From the NCBI RefSeq assembly GCF_014400405.1, contig NZ_CP060496.1, forward strand, positions 124,001 to 188,000: 64,000 nucleotides of DNA, in the 5' to 3' direction. This DNA comes from Brachybacterium sp. Z12 (GTDB lineage: Bacteria; Actinomycetota; Actinomycetes; Actinomycetales; Dermabacteraceae). The position numbers and the translations under genes are program-made. Below are positions 46,241-55,825 of this stretch, piece by piece (within the stretch, counting starts at the first letter, position 1; each line of letters starts with the position of its first letter). The notes below the pieces were generated by a model. It did no database searches. It was given only the letters and a program-made list of their open reading frames with translations, and was not told the origin of the DNA.

Positions 46241-47400
46241 TCAGACCGCCTGCGCAGGGAAGACCCCGCCCGCCGGCTCGCTGCGGGAGGCGCGGCCGGG
46301 GGTCATGAACGTCTGCAGCGCCAGCACCGCCGCGCCCACCGCGCACGGGTGCGGCTGGACCTGCGAGACCGACACCGACACCTCCGCGCCGAGATTGCGG
46401 GCGCGCGCGGTGAACAGGCGATCCATCGTCTCGCCCACCAGCACCGGCGCCGCCTGCATGCCAGGCCCCGAGAGCACCACCGCCCGGATCCCCAGCGCGC
46501 TGGTCGCCGACCACACCGCCTGCGCGACCGCCGAGACCGCGGCGACGAACACGTCCCGCGCCCGGGGCTCGCCGCGCGCGGCGGCCAGTGCGATCAGCAC
46601 GACATCGCTGCTGAGGGAGGAGTCCGTGAGCCGCAGTCCCAGATCGTGCGCGAGATCGCCGGTGCGGGAGGCGCGCTCGATGATGGCGCGGGCCGAGGCG
46701 TACTGGTGCAGGCAGCCGCGGCCGCCGCATGCGCAGGGCGGCCCCTCGGGATCGATGCCCACGTGGTCCAGCGTGGCCGAGCTGCTCGGGCCGGGCTGGA
46801 GGGGCCGGCCGTCCTGCAGGATCGCCAGGCCCAGCCCCGCGTCCACGTGCACCGTCGCGCACAGACCGCTCTCAGGCTGTTCGCCGCTCCAGAAGCTGCC
46901 CAGCGCCGCGCAGGCCGGTGCGTTCGCGCTGATGAAGGGGATCTCCAGGCCCTCGGTGAGCTCACGCAGCAGCTCCGGACCGTGGTCACCGAACCCGTGA
47001 GGGATCGCCAGGCCGATTCCGGTGGCCGAGTGCGCCTGGCCCTCCGGGCGGATCATCGTCAGGGCCCGGTGCAGCGCCCTGCCCACCTCCGCCGGCTCGG
47101 GGAGGCGCCCAGCGGCACCGCGATCCGGGCGCGCAGCGCGCCGGTGAGGTCCACGCCGGCCAGCGAGAGCCGGTCCGCGTCGATCGTGCAGCCGATCGCC
47201 CAGCGGGCCTGATCGTTCAGTCGCAGCAGGGAGGCGCGCTTGCCGCCCTTGGATTGCGCGAATCCGGCCTCGCGCAGCAGGCCGGCGGCGAGCAGGCGCT
47301 TGACCGCGTAGGTGACCGTCGCCGGGGTGACCCCGAGCTCGCGGGAGATCTCCACCCGGCTGGTCTCGGAGCGTCGCCGCACGATCTCGAGGATCGACGT
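46241..47400 (-). CDS. ROK-family transcriptional regulator, frameshifted and lacking a clear start
   Basis: NagC/XylR-type repressor. The helix-turn-helix reads ILEIVRRRSETSRVEISREL, GVTPATVTYAVKRLLAAG. The ROK domain follows with VHVDAGLGLAILQDG, LDHVGIDPEG, the zinc motif CACGGRGCLHQYA, and VSVSQVQPHPCAVGAAVLAL. The frame breaks opposite CCC 47108-47110; one missing G restores VPLGRLPEPAEV. No good ATG precedes the HTH: sequence upstream of about 47400 belongs to an opposite-strand MFS remnant, so roughly ten N-terminal residues and the promoter seem lost. A GTG at 47382 is the only nearby start. Confidence 0.75.
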
Positions 47401-47746
47401 GGTGCTGGTGATGGCCTTCCCCGACCCCTCCGGACAGCTCGATGCGACCCTGGTGCCGGTGCTCGCCGGGCCGATGCTGATGTCCTTCACCGCCTCGCTG
47501 TTCTTCGCCCCCATCCAGCTGGAGATCCTGGACCTGTTCCCGCACCAGCGCGGCGCCGCAGCATCGCTGGGCACCTTCTTCACCCTGGTCATGAACGCCA
47601 TGCTCTCCGGAGTGATCGCCCCGCTGATCACCCCGAACCTCACCGTGGTCGCGATCGCGGCGCTGATCGGCGTGGTTATCGGTGCGCTGCTGTGGGCCTG
47701 GCACCTGGCCGACCGCCGACGCCTGCTGGCCGACGCCCCGGTCTGA
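47396..47746 (+). pseudogene. Bcr/CflA-type MFS transporter, C-terminal remnant
   Basis: Roughly the last 110 residues of a drug-efflux-type major facilitator: LVPVLAGPMLMSFTASLFF, APIQLEILDLFPHQRGAAAS, LGTFFTLVMNAMLSGVIAPL, then a final helix and DRRRLLADAPV. The first three quarters are missing. Its cut point coincides with the 5' end of the divergent ROK gene at about 47400, so one deletion probably removed both 5' ends. Confidence 0.7.
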
Positions 47747-47801
47747 GATCCCGTTTCGGTGAACCCCCGCGCGGACCGCGCTCCTCGGGAGACCATGGAG
47801 C

Positions 47802-48509
47802 ATGTCGTTCGATCTGGACCCCCTCGAGCTGCTGGCCGCCGTGCTGACCGCGGCGATGCTCGCGATCCCGCTCGCCTTCCCGCTCGCCGCCGGGATCATC
47901 ACCGCCCCCGCCCGTGCCTGGAACCGCACCGGACTGGCGATGGGCGTGAGCCTGCTGCTGGGGGTGCTCCTGGCCGCCGGGAGCCTCTTCCTCGGCGCCG
48001 GCCCGCTGCAGCTGCTGGCCGGGATCGGAATGCTGCTGGGCCTGGGCTGCGCGATCGCCGCCGCCGTGATGATCGTGGTGCTCGATGACGGGACCGTGCT
48101 GTCCACGGTGCTGGGGATCCTCGCCTGCGTGCTGGTCGGTCTGGGCGAGCCGATCCAGACCGTGCCGACGATCTTCGGCCTGAGCTCCTCGCTGCTGGTG
48201 GTGATCGCCGCGGTGGTGGTCGAGGCGGTGGTGCTGGTCGCCCTGGTGGGCTTCCTGGTGGCCGTCGCCCGGCGGGTGCGGGCGCTGCAGATCGGCGTCG
48301 CCGCCGGAGGTGCCGTGGCCGCGCTGGTGCTCGGCGTCGCGGTGCTGCTGCATGTGATCGGCCTGGCCACCGACGCCTCGCCCCCGCACCTGCCGCTGCG
48401 TGCCACGCTCATCGCAGCGCTGGCCGCCTTCGTGATCGGCTCCGTGGTCGCGGGCGTGCTCGGCACGCTCACGGCGCGCCGGCAGCAGGCCCCCGCCGAG
48501 GAGGCCTGA
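47802..48509 (+). CDS. Multi-span membrane protein, unknown function
   Basis: 235 residues with about six or seven hydrophobic spans (LLAAVLTAAMLAIPLAFPLA, GVSLLLGVLLAAGSLFLGAG, VVIAAVVVEAVVLVALVGFL and others) separated by very short loops, ending in a basic ARRQQAPAEEA tail. I do not recognise the family. Composition and frame are clean. It stands alone between the MFS remnant and a convergent hypothetical gene. Confidence 0.65.
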   Translation: MSFDLDPLELLAAVLTAAMLAIPLAFPLAAGIITAPARAWNRTGLAMGVSLLLGVLLAAGSLFLGAGPLQLLAGIGMLLGLGCAIAAAVMIVVLDDGTVLSTVLGILACVLVGLGEPIQTVPTIFGLSSSLLVVIAAVVVEAVVLVALVGFLVAVARRVRALQIGVAAGGAVAALVLGVAVLLHVIGLATDASPPHLPLRATLIAALAAFVIGSVVAGVLGTLTARRQQAPAEEA

Positions 48510-48527
48510 GCCGGGCCGTCGCCCCGT

Positions 48528-49316
48528 TCAGCGGAGCGCTTCCACGCGCTCCCGCAGCGCCCGGAACCAGCGCAGCTCGTACGCGCTGCGGGGCATCGCG
48601 AGCGCCTGCTCGCACCACTGCAGCACCTGCTCACGCTCCCAGTGCCCCTCCCGGATCAGCCGCGGAACGAGGTGCCGGCCCAGGCTCAGTCCGGGCATCG
48701 TCTCGTCCCGCTGCGCGGCCGACGCCCCCGAGCGGCCCTCGACCGTGAACAGCAGCGGCAGCGTGGTCCCGATCAGCACCGGGTGCTGGTCGAGGTATCC
48801 GGAGAGGTCATGCTGCGCGATGAGCAGCAGCACTGCGCCGCGCTGGGTGGGCGGCGGGACCAGGCCCTGCTGCGCCCAGTCGAACATCGCCTCGACGCCG
48901 CGCAGCCGGTCCCAGGCCCTGGGGTTGCTGAGGAAGGCCTGCGACCACACCTCCACGAACACGTCGAGATGCTCGGGGAACAGCCGTGGGATGAGATCCC
49001 TCGCCACCGGCAGTTCAATCGGATGCACCCGCTTGGCCGCGATCTGCGCCTCGCGGGTGCCCAGCCTCGCCACGGTCGCGGCATCCCAGTGCGCCTGACG
49101 CAGCCTGCCCACCCAGCGCCCTTGAGGATCGCGGGCGCTGTCCGGGGACATGTCGATCGCGTCCGCGGCCTCCCGTAGCGCCGGCGTCCAGGCGCGCTTG
49201 CGCTGCGCGAGGGGCAGCGGCTCGAGTACCTCGAGCGCATCGAGCGGCCGACCGTTCCGCGCCGCGACCAGCAGTGCCTCGGCGGGCGAGGATGCACTCC
49301 CGGGCGTGCCCGTCAC
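48528..49316 (-). CDS. Hypothetical protein, possibly DUF6493-related
   Basis: 262 residues, helical, no membrane span or signal. It begins PAEALLVAARNGRPLDALEV and contains VWSQAFLSNPRAWDRLRGVE, AMFDWAQQGLVPPPTQRGAV and a final RSAYELRWFRALRERVEAL. The WDRLRGVEAMFDWAQQGLVP part recalls DUF6493-type actinobacterial proteins, which are much longer, so this may be a short or partial form; I am not certain. The GTG start overlaps the LacI stop by GTGA, placing it in the regulator's operon. Confidence 0.55.
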   Translation of the reverse strand: MTGTPGSASSPAEALLVAARNGRPLDALEVLEPLPLAQRKRAWTPALREAADAIDMSPDSARDPQGRWVGRLRQAHWDAATVARLGTREAQIAAKRVHPIELPVARDLIPRLFPEHLDVFVEVWSQAFLSNPRAWDRLRGVEAMFDWAQQGLVPPPTQRGAVLLLIAQHDLSGYLDQHPVLIGTTLPLLFTVEGRSGASAAQRDETMPGLSLGRHLVPRLIREGHWEREQVLQWCEQALAMPRSAYELRWFRALRERVEALR

Positions 49317-50380
49317 GGCGCCGACTCCCGGATGATCAGGCGGGTCGGCAGGATGAGCGGGCTCGTGGGCTCCCCGTCGATCAGCCGCACCAGCATGGTG
49401 GCGATCTCGTAGCCGAAGGAATGGAACGGCTGATGGACCGTCGTCAGGGGCGGATCGGACTGCTCGGCGAGGGGAGATCGTCGAAACCGACGACCGCCAC
49501 GTCCTCGGGGACCGAGCGACCGTGGGCCTTCAGCGCGCGCAGGGCCCCCGCGGCCATACCGTCGGACGCGGCGAAGACGGCGTCGAGATCGGGGTGGGCG
49601 GCGAGGAGCCGTGCCATTGCCTCCTCCCCGCCGGTGAAGCTGAAATCGGACTCCTCGACGAGGTCCGCCCGCAGCCCGGCGACCGTCAGGGCGTCGGTGA
49701 ACCCCGGTGCCGTGCGACCGAGGCCTCCAGGCCCATCGGCCCCGAGATCTCCGCTATGCGCCGACGGCCCGCTGCCACGAGGTGCTCGACCGCTCGGCGG
49801 GCTCCGCCGCGGTTGTCGACGTCGATGTAGTGCTCCGCCCGACCGTGCAGCGGACGACCGCCGAAGACGACCGGCACCGCGGAGTTGTCGGCGACCCGGA
49901 CCAGCGGATCATCGCCCCGTGGTGCCATCATCATGACCCCGTCGGTATCCGGGGAGCGCAGCAGGCGCTCCAGGCGTTCCCGGCTGCTGAGGGATGAGGC
50001 CAGCATCAGGGTCAGGTCCAGCTCAGCCCGTGCCAGCACGGTGGTGATCCCGACGACCACCTGTGAGAAGAACGGGTCGCTGAAGAGCGCCGGCTCCTCG
50101 TCCACCACCGCCAGCACCACCGACCCGACCCGCCTCGTGGCGAGGGCGCGGGCGGAGGAGTTCGGGGCGTAGCCGAGCTCCTGCGCCGCCTGTCGGACCG
50201 CTTCGCGCTTGGCCGCGCTGACGTCCCGCGTGTTGTTCATCGCGCGGGAGGCCACCGTGCGGGAGACCCCGGCCCGGCGGGCCACGTCATCCAGGGTGGG
50301 CCGGCGCTGGGCAGTGCCTCCCCCGGTCCGCGCTCAGCGGATGCGCCGGGAGGCGGGGCGTCATCGGGAGAGGAGGGCAT
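49313..50380 (-). CDS. LacI-family transcriptional regulator, three frameshifts
   Basis: Repressor-type regulator divergent from the GH6 cellulase gene. From the ATG at 50380, MPSSPDDAPPPGASAERG leads to the helix-turn-helix PTLDDVARRAGVSRTVASRA after restoring a base in GGG 50298-50300. The hinge (LGYAPNSSARALATRR) and ligand domain follow; breaks opposite CCCC 49702-49705 (restores RHRGFTDALTVAG) and GGGG 49471-49474 (restores FDDLPLAEQSDPPL) are again single missing bases. The end is LILPTRLIIRESAP. It probably represses the cellulase in the absence of cellodextrins, an inference from orientation. Confidence 0.8.
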
Positions 50381-50422
50381 GACGAGGAGCCTACTGGGGC
50401 CGAAGCTCTCCCGAACGGCGTG

Positions 50423-50451
50423 TTGACGCCTCGCAATCCCTCGTGCATGAT
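50423..50451 (+). promoter_or_regulatory. Sigma70-type promoter candidate of the GH6 gene
   Basis: TTGACG (50423-50428) and CATGAT (50446-50451) are separated by exactly 17 bp, about 125 bp before the GTG start. ACCGG recurs just downstream (ACCGGACGCAACCGGT), a possible regulator contact. Confidence 0.5.
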
Positions 50452-50574
50452 CAACCGGACGCAACCGGTAGGACACCGGAAGCGCATCCAGTCTCGCCGG
50501 TGCGACGAAGGCGCCGATCCAGGAGCCGACTGAGCGCAGAGGCTCAGCGGTTCACGACAGTGGAGGAACATCTC

Positions 50575-51636
50575 GTGAGAATCAGCCAGCGCCGAGCAGT
50601 GCTCGGTGCCGCCGCCGTCCTGACGATGTCGCTCGCCGCGTGCGGCGCGACCCAGGAGGCCACCGGCCCGGAAGTACCCGGGTCCGACGACGGCGTCGCC
50701 GCAGCCCCGGAGCCCGACGAGGTGCTCGAGTCCGACCAGGCCGACGCCCACGCCGCCCCCTCGCCGGGACAGCCGTTCTACGTCGATGCGGGCTCGACCC
50801 CGCTGCAGTGGGCAGAGGAGAACGACTCGGACCCCCGTGCAGAGGCGATCCGCACGGAGATCGCGGGTACGCCGATGGCGCGCTGGTTGGGGAACTGGAC
50901 GGAGTCCCACGGCGACTCCGCCGAGGAGCTCACCTCGGCCGCCCATCAGCAGGGGCAGCTGCCGATCATGGTCGCGTACAACATCTCCGGGCGTGACGCC
51001 TGCGGCGGACACTCCGGGGGTGGCGCAGGATCCCCTGAGGCGTACAGCGCGTGGATCTCCGAGCTCGCCGGAGGGATCGGGGAGCGCCCTGCGCTGGTGG
51101 TCCTCGAGCCGGATGCGCTGGGTGACTACGAGTGCATGAGCGACTCACAGGTCGCCGAACGCGAGGGCATGCTGATCGGCGCCATCGGCGAGTTCGCCGA
51201 GCGGGCCCCGAACACCTGGACCTACCTCGATGCCGGCAACCCGGGATGGGTGGAGCCCGAACTCATGGCCGAGCGCCTCGACGCCGCAGGTCTGGAGGGC
51301 GCGCACGGCTTCTCCCTGAACGTCTCCAACTACCGCAGCACCGAGGACAACACCGCCTACGGGCAGGAGATCAACGCCGTCCTGGAGGAGCAGTACGGCT
51401 ACACGAAGCCGTTCGTGATCGACACCAGTCGGAACGGACAGGGCCCCGACGACGCCGACTGGTGCAATCCGGCAGGACAGCAGATCGGCGAGCCCAGCCA
51501 GTGGGGTGATGCGGCGGAGATGCTCCTGTGGATCAAGACCCCCGGCGAGTCCGATGGGGACTGCGGCGTGGGCGAGGGGTCGGCGGCCGGGGACTTCCTG
51601 CCCGACGTCGCCTACGACCTGGTCCACGGTCCCTGA
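50575..51636 (+). CDS. Secreted glycoside hydrolase family 6 (cellulase/endoglucanase type)
   Basis: Extracellular beta-1,4-glucan hydrolase, 353 residues. The GTG start follows GGAGG. The signal peptide RISQRRAVLGAAAVLTMSLA ends in lipobox LAAC, so it is probably surface-anchored. GH6 landmarks: MVAYNISGRDACGGHSGGG with the acid Asp, LVVLEPDALGDYEC with the second Asp, GFSLNVSNYRS, FVIDTSRNGQGP and WIKTPGESDGDC. There is no carbohydrate-binding module. Length is near the catalytic-domain minimum. Regulated by the divergent LacI protein by inference. Confidence 0.92.
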   Translation: MRISQRRAVLGAAAVLTMSLAACGATQEATGPEVPGSDDGVAAAPEPDEVLESDQADAHAAPSPGQPFYVDAGSTPLQWAEENDSDPRAEAIRTEIAGTPMARWLGNWTESHGDSAEELTSAAHQQGQLPIMVAYNISGRDACGGHSGGGAGSPEAYSAWISELAGGIGERPALVVLEPDALGDYECMSDSQVAEREGMLIGAIGEFAERAPNTWTYLDAGNPGWVEPELMAERLDAAGLEGAHGFSLNVSNYRSTEDNTAYGQEINAVLEEQYGYTKPFVIDTSRNGQGPDDADWCNPAGQQIGEPSQWGDAAEMLLWIKTPGESDGDCGVGEGSAAGDFLPDVAYDLVHGP

Positions 51637-51651
51637 TCCTCACATCACAGG

Positions 51652-51688
51652 GGCCTCCGGACGGTGGGTGCGCCACCGGACGGAGGCC
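51652..51688. terminator. Two-tier hairpin between GH6 and IclR genes
   Basis: Outer arms GGCCTCCG/CGGAGGCC and inner arms CGGTGG/CCACCG around GTGCG, between two convergent stops. Likely bidirectional. Confidence 0.65.
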
Positions 51689-51715
51689 GCACGGGCAGCG
51701 TCCCCGCTGGATCCC

Positions 51716-52521
51716 TCAGTGCAGCGGCGTCAGCTCGAATCCGCTCGGCGCCAGGCGCTCCAGCTCCTCCCGCAGCAGCGCCCCGACCTCGGCCCGACGT
51801 GCCTGGCCCATCCGCTCGATCGGGCCGGTCACGCTCACCGCCACCGAGCATCCGTCGCGGCGCGTCAGGGCCACGCCCACGCACGCGATCCCCGCCTCGT
51901 TCTCCTCGATCTCGGCCGACCACCCGCGCTCCGCCGCCGTCTCCACCACCTCGCCGAGATGCGCGAGCTCGACGGCGCCGCCCGCCTCGCCCGCCGGCGG
52001 CACGGTGGCCAGCGCGTAGGCCTCGAGCGCGGGGCCGCGCACCCCGTCGGCCGCGAGCATCGCACGCCCCATCGCCGTGCGCGCGGCCGGAGCGCGGCTG
52101 CCCACCCGTGACCACACCCGCAGCGTGCGCTCGGGCTCGACCTTGTCGAGGTAGAGCACGCGGGTGCCGTCCATCCGCCCCAGGTGCACCAGCTCCTGGG
52201 TGCGCTCGGAGATCGCCGCGAGCGCCGGCGCGAACAGGGTGGGCAGGTTCTCCCCGGCCCCGAAGGCGTGCGCGAGCTCGAGCGGTGCGTTGCCGAACCG
52301 GTAGCGCTGATCGAGCGCGGACTGCTCGGCGAAGCCGCGATGCATGAGCGCCCGCAGCAGGCGGTGCACGGAGGCCTTGTTCATCCCACCGGCCTCGGCG
52401 ATGTCCCGCAGCGTCATCCCCTCGGGACCCGCGCCGGCGAGGATCTCCAGCAGTATCAGCGCCTTGTCGACGCTGCCGACGGGGAGGGCGTGCCATCCTG
52501 GCCAGGTGCGGAGAGGGGCAT
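51716..52521 (-). CDS. IclR-family transcriptional regulator, frameshifted near the N-terminus
   Basis: IclR-type regulator, about 267 residues when repaired. From the ATG at 52521, MPLSAPGQDGTPSP meets VGSVDKALILLEILAGAGPE after restoring one C opposite GGGG 52481-52484. The winged helix follows (MTLRDIAEAGGMNKASVHRL). The effector domain has LVHLGRMDGTRVLYLDKVEP, TAMGRAMLAA and a late GIACVGVAL. It is divergent from mannonate dehydratase. A site in that gap recurs before the hexuronate operon at 60076, so it is probably the hexuronate regulator. Confidence 0.85.
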
Positions 52522-52600
52522 CGGGAGACCTTCTTCCTCGTCGGACGGCGATTGCCGGGCGGTGGCGGACGCCCCTAGACTCATCACGGAAAGCAGAACG

Positions 52601-52620
52601 CGCGTTCCATCATAGAAAAC
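52601..52620. promoter_or_regulatory. Shared hexuronate-regulon site, copy 1
   Basis: CGCGTTCCATCATAGAAAAC lies in the divergent gap between the IclR gene and manD. It matches 60076-60095 at 18 of 20 positions. GCGTT...AACGC arms around CCATCATAGAA give partial symmetry. Presumed IclR-protein binding site. Confidence 0.6.
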
Positions 52621-52674
52621 GCTGAGGGCCTCGTCGACGAGGTGCCCCGGTGCTCGCCCCGGAGGACTCCCCGC

Positions 52675-53913
52675 ATGGCCATCGAACGCATCGACGTGAA
52701 CGTCACCAGCCCCGGCCGCAACTTCGTGACCGTCATGGTCACCACCAGCGACGGAATCACCGGCCTCGGCGACGGCACCCTCAACGGGCGCGAGCTGGCG
52801 GTGGTCTCCTACCTGCGCGACCACGTCGCCCCCACCCTGATCGACCGCGACGAATCGCAGATCGAATCGATCTGGCAGTACCTCTACCGCGGCCCCTACT
52901 GGCGGCGCGGGCCGGTCACCATGAGCGCGATCGCCGCGATCGACATGGCGCTGTGGGACATCGCCGCGAAGAAGGCCGGGGAGCCGCTGTACAAGCTGCT
53001 CGGCGGCGCCTCCCGCACCGGCCTGCTCAGCTACGCCCACGCCTCCGGCACCACGATCGACAAGCTCAACGACGCGATCCGCGGCTACGTCGACCAGGGC
53101 TTCCAGGCCGTGCGCATCCAGGCCGGGGTGCCCGGGATGGACCAGATCTACGGCGTCCACGACTCCGAGCCCGGTGGCAAGTACGAGTACGAACCGGCTG
53201 GTCGCGCGGCCGCCGGCGCGGCGATGCGGCCGACGGAGGAGACCTGGGACACCCGTGCCTACCTCCGCCACCTGCCCACCGTGTTCGAGGGCGTGCGCGC
53301 CGAGTTCGGGCCGGAGCTGCGGCTCCTGCACGACGGCCATCACCGCATGAGCCCCATCGAGGCGGCGAAGCTCGCGAAGGACATCGAGCCCTACGACCCG
53401 TTCTGGCTCGAGGACTGCACACCCGGCGAGGACCAGGCAGTGCTGCGCCTGGTGCGCCAGCACTCGGTCACCCCGCTCGCGATCGGCGAGGTGTTCAACT
53501 CCGTCTACGACTATCAGACCCTGATCACCGAGCGACTGATCGACTACGTGCGCTCTTCGGCGACCCACGCCGGCGGCATCACCGGGCTGCGCCAGATCAT
53601 GAGCTTCGCGGCGGTGTACGGCATCCGCTCCGGCTTCCACGGGCCTACGGACGTCTCCCCGGTGGGCATGGCTGCGAACCTGCACCTGGGCCTGGCGATC
53701 CACAACTTCGGGATCCAGGAGTACATGCCGCACTCGGAGACCACGAAGTCGGTGTTCCGCACCAGCTACCGCTTCGAGGACGGCCTGCTGCACCCGGGAG
53801 AGACCGCGGGCCTGGGCGTCGATCTCGACGAGGAGGCCGCGGCCGCGCACGAGTATCAGCCGGCGTACCTGCCGGTGAACCGCCTGCGGGACGGCTCCGT
53901 GCACGACTGGTGA
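52675..53913 (+). CDS. manD: D-mannonate dehydratase, enolase superfamily (ManD type)
   Basis: Cytosolic Mg-dependent dehydratase turning D-mannonate into 2-keto-3-deoxy-D-gluconate; 412 residues. Enolase-superfamily features: N-terminal capping domain (AIERIDVNVTSPGRNFVTVM), RRGPVTMSAIAAIDMALWDI, LLHDGHHRMSP with the first metal-ligand Asp and the His, FWLEDCTPGE with the second ligand Glu, and LAIGEVFNS with the third. SGFHGPTDVSPVGMAANLHL is typical of ManD. GGAGG precedes the ATG. Some homologues are only weakly active gluconate dehydratases. The product feeds KdgK and the aldolase at 55803-57417. Confidence 0.88.
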   Translation: MAIERIDVNVTSPGRNFVTVMVTTSDGITGLGDGTLNGRELAVVSYLRDHVAPTLIDRDESQIESIWQYLYRGPYWRRGPVTMSAIAAIDMALWDIAAKKAGEPLYKLLGGASRTGLLSYAHASGTTIDKLNDAIRGYVDQGFQAVRIQAGVPGMDQIYGVHDSEPGGKYEYEPAGRAAAGAAMRPTEETWDTRAYLRHLPTVFEGVRAEFGPELRLLHDGHHRMSPIEAAKLAKDIEPYDPFWLEDCTPGEDQAVLRLVRQHSVTPLAIGEVFNSVYDYQTLITERLIDYVRSSATHAGGITGLRQIMSFAAVYGIRSGFHGPTDVSPVGMAANLHLGLAIHNFGIQEYMPHSETTKSVFRTSYRFEDGLLHPGETAGLGVDLDEEAAAAHEYQPAYLPVNRLRDGSVHDW

Positions 53914-53943
53914 GCGGCGCGGCCGCGCCTGCGACGACGAGGC

Positions 53944-54441
53944 TCAGGGTCGGGGCTCGGGCGCGGAGGTCGGGGAGGGCGCGGAGGGCTGCGCCGTCGC
54001 CGGAGCGCGCAGCTCCGAGACGGCACGCAGCACCAGGGCGGCGAAGAGCGCGCAGGCGGCGATCACGAGGCCCACGAGAGCGGGTGTCGCCGCAGGCGCG
54101 TGCCCGGCCCGTACAGCCCATCCGAGCAGCATCGTGCACAGCGAGAACAGTGCCGTTGCGGCGCCGAGCAGCGACAGCCACCGCCGCCGCAGGGCGAGGG
54201 CGGCGATGAGCACCGTGACCAGCGAAGCGAGGAACGCCTGCATCGGCAGGAAGCTGAACCCGTTGCTGGTGTCGAAGAGGGCGGGGTTCGCCCAGGACTC
54301 CAGGGTGGAGACATCGGTGCGCAGGGCGTCGCCGAACCACCACTGCCGCCAGGTGGGCAGTGCGAGCACGACGGTCGAGAGCATGCTCGCTGCGATCCCG
54401 AGCCACGTCAGCGCAGTGCCTACGTGATGAGCTCTTCCCAT
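53944..54441 (-). CDS. Small multi-span membrane protein, unknown function
   Basis: 165 residues with four hydrophobic spans ([74 protein letters not shown]) and a Pro/Ala-rich C-terminal tail. No family recognised. The ATG has a weak upstream GAGGGGA. It lies convergent with manD. The 215-bp gap to the OYE gene carries nothing I can name. Confidence 0.6.
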   Translation of the reverse strand: MGRAHHVGTALTWLGIAASMLSTVVLALPTWRQWWFGDALRTDVSTLESWANPALFDTSNGFSFLPMQAFLASLVTVLIAALALRRRWLSLLGAATALFSLCTMLLGWAVRAGHAPAATPALVGLVIAACALFAALVLRAVSELRAPATAQPSAPSPTSAPEPRP

Positions 54442-54656
54442 CGCGTGTCCCCTCCGTTCTCGGCGTCGGGCACCTCTCCACGGGGTGGAGCCCGGTGTCA
54501 GGATCGCATATGCGGTGGGGCGGGTCTGGGACCTGCATCATCGTGAGGAATAGGCGTGGAGAGCAGCTCGTTGGTGGGGGCGAGAGCTCTCGCCGCCGCG
54601 TGCGAGCGGGGGCGCCGAGGCCCGTCCCGGTCCCGCACCACCAAGGAGCAGTCCGC

Positions 54657-55739
54657 ATGTCCGTCCTGATGACCCCGCTCGAGCTCGGCGAGCTCACCCT
54701 CCCCAACCGGATCGTGATGGCCCCGCTGACCCGCGCCCGCACCGGCGATCACCGCATCCCCGGGGAGCTGAACGCTGAGTACTACGCCCAGCGCGCAGGG
54801 GCCGGGCTGATCATCAGCGAAGCCACCTCCGTGAGCCCCCAGGGCGTGGGGTACCACGGCACCCCGGCATCTGGAACGACGAGCAGGTGGCGGGCTGGCG
54901 GAAGGTCACCGACGCGGTCCATGCCGCCGGCGGCAGGATCGTGCTGCAGCTGTGGCACGTGGGCCGGATCTCCGATCCCGAGCTCCTCGATGGTGAGCGG
55001 CCCGTCGCCCCGAGCGAGGTCACCCCTGCCGGGCGCGTGGCACGGCTGCGCCCCAAGCGCCCGTACGTCCAGCCCCGGGCGCTGGAGACCTCCGAGATCC
55101 CCGGCATCGTCGAGGACTTCCGACGCGGCGCCGAGAACGCGCAGCGGGCCGGCTTCGACGGGGTCGAGATCCACGGCGCGAACGGCTACCTGATCGACCA
55201 GTTCCTCCAGGACAGCACCAACCAGCGCACCGACCGGTACGGAGGATCCGTCGAGAACCGGGCGCGCTTCCTGCTCGAGATCACCGATGCGGTCACCAGC
55301 GTGTGGGGCCCCGGCCGGGTGGGCGTGCACCTGCGCCCCGCGCGGCGAGGAGCACGACATGGGCGACAGCGACCCCCGCGCGATCTTCGGCCACGTCGCC
55401 GAGGAGCTCGGGAAGCGGAAGGTCGCGTTCCTGTTCATCCGCGAGGTCGAGGAGGAGGACAGCCTCCTGTCCGAGATCCGCGGGCTGTTCGCCGGCCCCG
55501 TGATCGCCAATGACGAGATGGAGGCGGCCGACGGGGCACGGCTGATCGAGGCCGGCGCGGCGGACGCGGTCGCCTTCGGCCGCGACTACATCGCCACCCC
55601 GGACCTCGCCGAGCGCATCGCCGCCGGCGGCGCCCCGAACCCGCAGCACAAGCCCACCTTCTACCCGGACACGGGTGAGGCGCTTTCGGTCGGTTACACC
55701 GACTACCCGACGATGGCCGAGGCGCCCCTCAGCGTTTGA
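54657..55739 (+). CDS. Old-yellow-enzyme family NADH:flavin oxidoreductase (NemA type), frameshifted
   Basis: FMN-dependent ene-reductase of about 360 residues. [59 protein letters not shown] with active-site His region, [40 protein letters not shown] and [14 protein letters not shown] are all family hallmarks. Breaks: CCCC 54862-54865 (one missing C restores [12 protein letters not shown]) and about 55334 (one extra base; restores [19 protein letters not shown]). AAGGAG precedes the ATG. Reduces activated alkenes or nitro compounds; physiological substrate unknown. Confidence 0.85.
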
Positions 55740-55778
55740 GCCGGGCCTGCGGCGAACCGGCCCGTCGGCCACGCAGCC

Positions 55779-55825
55779 CCGCGGACCCGTCGGCCCCGGC
55801 GGTCAGCGGCTGACCGGGTCCGCGG
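55779..55825. terminator. Nested hairpin between OYE and KDG kinase genes
   Basis: Outer arms CCGCGGACCCG (55779) and CGGGTCCGCGG (55815) enclose the inner palindrome GGTCAGCGGCTGACC (55801-55815), which contains the kinase stop codon. Likely bidirectional terminator. Confidence 0.6.

Noticed and set aside
47400-48634. Long minus-strand frame continuing upstream from the ROK gene across the membrane-protein gene
   Set aside because: Low-complexity Thr/Ser/Ala composition with no motif; it is antisense to a clear multi-span membrane protein.
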